Below, one piece after another: positions 5,733-7,889 of a stretch of DNA of 7,889 nt. Origin of the DNA: an uncultured Prevotella sp. (GTDB lineage: Bacteria > Bacteroidota > Bacteroidia > Bacteroidales > Bacteroidaceae); NCBI GenBank assembly GCA_900547085.1, contig URFI01000106.1, forward strand, positions 1-7,889. The letters run 5' to 3'. The notes beneath the pieces are model-generated. The model searched no databases and had not been told where the DNA came from. It saw nothing but the letters and a program-made list of their open reading frames with translations. The position numbers were made by a program, and so were the translations under genes. How positions within the stretch are numbered: the stretch's first letter is position 1; each line of letters opens with the position of its first letter.

Positions 5733-6674
5733 ATGAAACAATTATATCGTGACTTTGGCTCGTGGATTCGCACGTATTTTGACGGTCCAGTGCAGAAGAT
5801 TTCCGTTGACGCGGGCTTTACCTGCCCTAATCGGGACGGCAAACTGTCAACAGGCGGCTGCATTTACTGTGACAACCGAGCGTTCAATCCCTCTTATTGC
5901 AACCCCAGGAAGAACGTTCAAGAACAGTTAGAAGATGGAAAGGCGTTTTTTTCGCGCAAGTATCACGGCATGAAATACCTCGCTTACTTCCAAGCATACA
6001 CCAATACTTACGCTTCTATCGAATCGCTCAAGCACATATATGAAGAGGCTTTACAGGTGGAAGACGTGGTGGGCATCGTCATAGGAACCCGTCCCGACTG
6101 CATGAGCGACCAGCTGCTGGACTATTTGGAACAACTGAACAAGCAGACTTTTCTCTTAATAGAATATGGTGTAGAGACGACCAACAACGACACACTGCAG
6201 CGCATTAACCGAGGACACACCTTTGAATGCAGCAAAGCTACCATAGAAAAGACGCACGAGCGAGGCATCCTGACAGGCGCACACGTCATCATCGGACTGC
6301 CGGGCGAGTCGGCCGAAGACAGCATTGCGCAGGCTCCCATCATCTCGTCACTGCCCATCGACGTGCTGAAAATTCACCAAATGCAGGTGATACGGCACAC
6401 CCAACTGGCAAAACAGTACGCTGAAGCCCCATTCCACACCTACACAGTTGATCAATATCTTGACGTCATCATACGCTACATAGAGCGTCTTCGAAATGAT
6501 TTGGTACTTGAACGCTTTGTCAGCATGTCACCGCCTGACAGGGTCATCGCACCCAAATGGGGACTGAAGCCGTATGAATGGATGAATTTGTTGACCCAAA
6601 GAATGGTTGAACGGAACACATGGCAAGGAAAGTTATGGCGTCCATCCACAAATGTCACCATGGATGTTGAATGA
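5733..6674 (+). CDS. Radical SAM protein, TIGR01212/YhcC-like family
   Basis: The 313-residue protein belongs to the YhcC-like radical SAM family, whose reaction I do not know to be established. The 4Fe-4S cluster ligands are Cys31, Cys43 and Cys46 in FTCPNRDGKLSTGGCIYCDN (29-48), a CX11CX2C spacing typical of this family and wider than the standard CX3CX2C. Further family marks are GIVIGTRPDC (114-123), IEYGVETTNNDTLQRINRGH (143-162), which lies in the SAM-binding barrel, and VIIGLPGE (185-192). The fold is the Elp3-like radical SAM barrel, and a tRNA or other RNA-modifying role is only a suggestion from that likeness. The N-terminus LYRDFGSWI matches remembered Bacteroidota homologs and supports the ATG at 5733, which leaves almost no mRNA leader. 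It is divergent from DPP IV and followed by a non-coding stretch, so it seems to be a single-gene unit. No disruption is visible. Confidence 0.93.
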   Translation: MKQLYRDFGSWIRTYFDGPVQKISVDAGFTCPNRDGKLSTGGCIYCDNRAFNPSYCNPRKNVQEQLEDGKAFFSRKYHGMKYLAYFQAYTNTYASIESLKHIYEEALQVEDVVGIVIGTRPDCMSDQLLDYLEQLNKQTFLLIEYGVETTNNDTLQRINRGHTFECSKATIEKTHERGILTGAHVIIGLPGESAEDSIAQAPIISSLPIDVLKIHQMQVIRHTQLAKQYAEAPFHTYTVDQYLDVIIRYIERLRNDLVLERFVSMSPPDRVIAPKWGLKPYEWMNLLTQRMVERNTWQGKLWRPSTNVTMDVE

Positions 6675-6721
6675 TGTTCGCAACCTTCTTCAATGCTGAA
6701 TTTTCTTGACAACACCCCGTT

Positions 6722-6777
6722 CATATTTCGCTTGTAAACAAACAAACGGAACTAGCGGCGCAAATAAGCGAAATATG
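6722..6777. terminator. Hairpin after the radical SAM gene, possible terminator
   Basis: A perfect 12-base inverted repeat (arms 6722-6733 and 6766-6777, CATATTTCGCTT and its complement) continues inward with one G-T and one T-A pair and encloses a loop of 28 bases. It begins 47 bases after the radical SAM stop codon. There is no U-tract behind it, and a competing five-base GC stem (6757-6761 with 6778-6782) overlaps its right arm. It may be a terminator, an mRNA-end stabiliser or a binding site. Confidence 0.4.
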
Positions 6778-6864
6778 GCGCCCTTCTTTATCTCATTGAA
6801 ATACAATTTATTGCGAAAACATCACATGATTTACGAACCAATCTCCACGCTTTTGATTCCAAAT

Positions 6865-6895
6865 AGCATTGCTTTAAAGGGCTAAAGTCAATGCT
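6865..6895. repeat. Bulged hairpin in the non-coding stretch
   Basis: AGCATTG (6865-6871) pairs with CAATGCT (6889-6895), and CTTTA (6872-6876) pairs with TAAAG (6883-6887), leaving a single bulged T at 6888 and a six-base loop. The 12-pair stem is more ordered than expected for AT-rich spacer. The AATAGCAT at its left edge recurs at 6906-6913, where its AGCAT can pair with 6891-6895 to form an alternative stem. It could be part of a small RNA or a regulated leader; no known RNA family was recognised. Confidence 0.45.
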
Positions 6896-7126
6896 CTTGG
6901 CCTTCAATAGCATAGAACATGACTCGTAAAAAGCTGCTTCAATCAGCATAATCTTTATGCATTAGTGCCATTATTCGGTCTTTTTCTATTAAAAACAACC
7001 ATTCTTGCATCCTATTGGCCTATTGTTTTTTTCTAGAATGAGATTATTGAGTGGCTATTTTTTAGTGATTTTATTGGACAAATACAGAAAAATCAAAGAA
7101 AAGGACAGCGTACAAACAATATATCA

Positions 7127-7145
7127 TATATTTTGCTTATCTTCG
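7127..7145 (+). promoter_or_regulatory. Candidate bcp promoter region
   Basis: Two overlapping near-matches to the -7 consensus TAnnTTTG lie here: TATATTTTG (7127-7135, one base too long) and TATCTTCG (7138-7145, one mismatch). Neither has a clear TTG 20 bases upstream. Transcription starting near 7150 would give bcp a leader of about 55 bases. Confidence 0.35.
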
Positions 7146-7168
7146 TAACATCAATATTCATCGCACGC

Positions 7169-7184
7169 TCGGGCATAAACCCGA
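7169..7184 (+). other. Small GC hairpin in the bcp leader
   Basis: TCGGG (7169-7173) pairs with CCCGA (7180-7184) around a six-base loop, ending 21 bases before the preferred bcp start at 7206 and directly abutting the alternative ATG at 7185. In an AT-rich leader this GC stem stands out and could affect bcp translation or mRNA stability. Confidence 0.35.
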
Positions 7185-7205
7185 ATGCTTAAAAACAATA
7201 TAAAT

Positions 7206-7655
7206 ATGAAGATAGGAGACAAGGCACCCGAGATATTGGGACGCGACCAAGACGGTAATGTACTGAAGTTGGATGATTTCAAAGGCCAGAAATTGGTGTT
7301 GTATTTCTACCCAAAGGACAACACGCCTGGATGTACCACCGAAGCTTGTAACCTGCGCGACAACTATGAACGCTTTTTAGCTCAAGGCTATGCCGTAGTG
7401 GGCGTTAGCGTGCAGGACGAGAAATCGCACAAGAAGTTCATTGAGAAGCACCAGCTACCCTTCCCGCTGATTGCTGACACGGAAAAGACACTTAACAATG
7501 CTTTTGGTGTTTGGGGCGAGAAAAGCATGTGTGGTAGAAAGTACATGGGAACCTTCCGCACCACCTTTATCATTGATGAGGAAGGAAAGATAGAGCGTAT
7601 TATCACGCCGAAAGAAATCAAGGTGAAGGAACACGCCAAGCAAATACTTGGTTAA
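7206..7655 (+). CDS. bcp: Thioredoxin-dependent thiol peroxidase (Bcp/PrxQ family peroxiredoxin)
   Basis: This cytoplasmic peroxiredoxin reduces hydrogen peroxide and organic hydroperoxides, and is recycled by thioredoxin. The 149-residue protein has the AhpC/TSA thioredoxin-like fold: LVLYFYPKDNTPGCTTEACN (30-49) with peroxidatic Cys43 and resolving Cys48 four residues apart, as in the alpha-2 type of PrxQ, Thr40 in the PxxxT/SxxC motif, and Arg118 in MGTFRTTFIID as the conserved active-site arginine. An additional Cys109 is present in the SMCG loop. The start MKIGDKAPEI at 7206 matches the family; the in-frame ATG at 7185 would add seven residues (MLKNNIN) and abuts the leader hairpin. The gene is preceded by a long non-coding stretch and converges with the next gene, so it appears monocistronic. 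Confidence 0.95.
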   Translation: MKIGDKAPEILGRDQDGNVLKLDDFKGQKLVLYFYPKDNTPGCTTEACNLRDNYERFLAQGYAVVGVSVQDEKSHKKFIEKHQLPFPLIADTEKTLNNAFGVWGEKSMCGRKYMGTFRTTFIIDEEGKIERIITPKEIKVKEHAKQILG

Positions 7656-7678
7656 CACTGGATTAATTTGTGGTCGCA

Positions 7679-7889
7679 TCAAGACTGCAAGGGCTTGCAA
7701 CACCAGCGGGCCACCTTCAACATCACGCCCATACAGGGTATCTCTTTCAAGAGAAAATACTTTTTGTTGCTGCGGACCAACCTGCCGCTCAAGCCTTTCA
7801 GTGGACCATACTTGACATAAACGGGAGTGCCGGGCTTTAATTTTGCTTGTTCTTCGCGCAAGAATTTACGCATGGCAATCTCGGGATTG
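7679..7889 (-). CDS. NusG/UpxY-like transcription antitermination protein, C-terminal part (cut by window edge)
   Basis: Only the last 69 residues are in the window; the frame is open to the right edge, so the gene continues beyond it. The visible part contains a KOW motif: KPGTPVYVKYGPLKGLSGRL, followed by a strand-rich segment ending MGVMLKVARWC. This matches the C-terminal KOW domain of NusG paralogs, which in Bacteroidota (UpxY-type) bind elongating RNA polymerase and often sit at the start of capsule or exopolysaccharide operons. The residues just before it (PEIAMRKFLREEQ) fit the linker after the NGN domain. I would not call it the housekeeping NusG, because the spacing and the ending differ from what I remember, but that needs the N-terminal half. 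An ATG at 7873 lies inside the linker and is not the true start. It converges with bcp across a gap of only 23 bases. Confidence 0.75.
   Translation of the reverse strand, partial: NPEIAMRKFLREEQAKLKPGTPVYVKYGPLKGLSGRLVRSNKKYFLLKEIPCMGVMLKVARWCCKPLQS

Larger units (their letters stand above)
6675..7205. other. 531-base non-coding, AT-rich stretch between the radical SAM gene and bcp
   Basis: No convincing protein gene is seen on either strand; the only longer open frame here runs antisense out of the radical SAM gene. The stretch holds several inverted repeats (listed separately), small stems at 6946-6960, T-rich runs around 7026-7032 and 7050-7056, and a likely bcp promoter at its right end. 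No tRNA or rRNA signature was found by eye. It may hold a small RNA or simply be an untranslated spacer; the sequence alone does not decide. Confidence 0.55.

Noticed and set aside
5669..5863. Upstream extension of the DPP IV frame starting at 5863
   Set aside because: It would overlap the divergent radical SAM gene, adds 65 residues without family resemblance, and buries the signal peptide that begins at 5668.
5733..6674. Radical SAM gene as the maturase of the PqqD cassette
   Set aside because: It is a YhcC-type protein without a SPASM domain, lies on the far side of DPP IV with its own promoter, and is a widespread housekeeping-type family.
6476..6745. Minus-strand 89-codon frame across the radical SAM gene end
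   Set aside because: Most of it is antisense to a conserved gene, and it has no recognisable domain.
6723..7021. Insertion sequence remnant, attachment site or CRISPR array in the long spacer
   Set aside because: The inverted repeats have different sequences, no transposase fragment or target duplication is seen, and there is no regularly spaced direct repeat.

Overview
The window looks like chromosomal DNA from a Bacteroidota bacterium, most likely a Prevotella-type member of the Prevotellaceae. Three things point there. The primary sigma factor is the short Bacteroidota form with no region 1.1. Promoter-like sites match the Bacteroidota consensus (TTG, about 20 bases, then TAnnTTTG) rather than TTGACA/TATAAT. 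Most genes start after A-rich leaders without a Shine-Dalgarno sequence. The assignment rests on remembered family sequences, not on a search.

Layout. Left block, all on +: rpoD (116-979); a small exported or anchored protein of unknown function with a Lys/Ala-rich tail (1052-1606); then a tight cassette with gaps of 21-22 bases made of an HPr-kinase-like ATPase (1634-2533), an S24/S26 serine peptidase with a Ser-His pair (2555-3067) and an 88-residue PqqD-like winged-helix protein (3090-3356). A strong hairpin (3380-3427) separates this block from a convergent dipeptidyl peptidase IV gene (3464-5668, -). The DPP IV gene and a TIGR01212/YhcC-like radical SAM gene (5733-6674, +) are divergent and share a 64-base intergenic region with two interlocked consensus promoters. 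A 531-base non-coding, AT-rich, hairpin-bearing stretch follows. After it come the thiol peroxidase gene bcp (7206-7655, +) and, convergent with it and cut by the right edge, the C-terminal part of a NusG/UpxY-like antitermination protein with a KOW motif (7679-7889, -).

How the genes may work together. Most of the window is housekeeping: transcription initiation, periplasmic peptide degradation, peroxide defence and an uncharacterised radical SAM enzyme. The unusual part is the kinase-peptidase-PqqD cassette. PqqD domains are usually peptide-recognition elements in ribosomally made, modified peptide (RiPP) pathways. HPr-kinase-like enzymes phosphorylate some such peptides, and a serine peptidase could cut a leader. 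That makes the three genes a plausible minimal peptide-modifying system. No precursor peptide or exporter is visible here, so this role is inferred.
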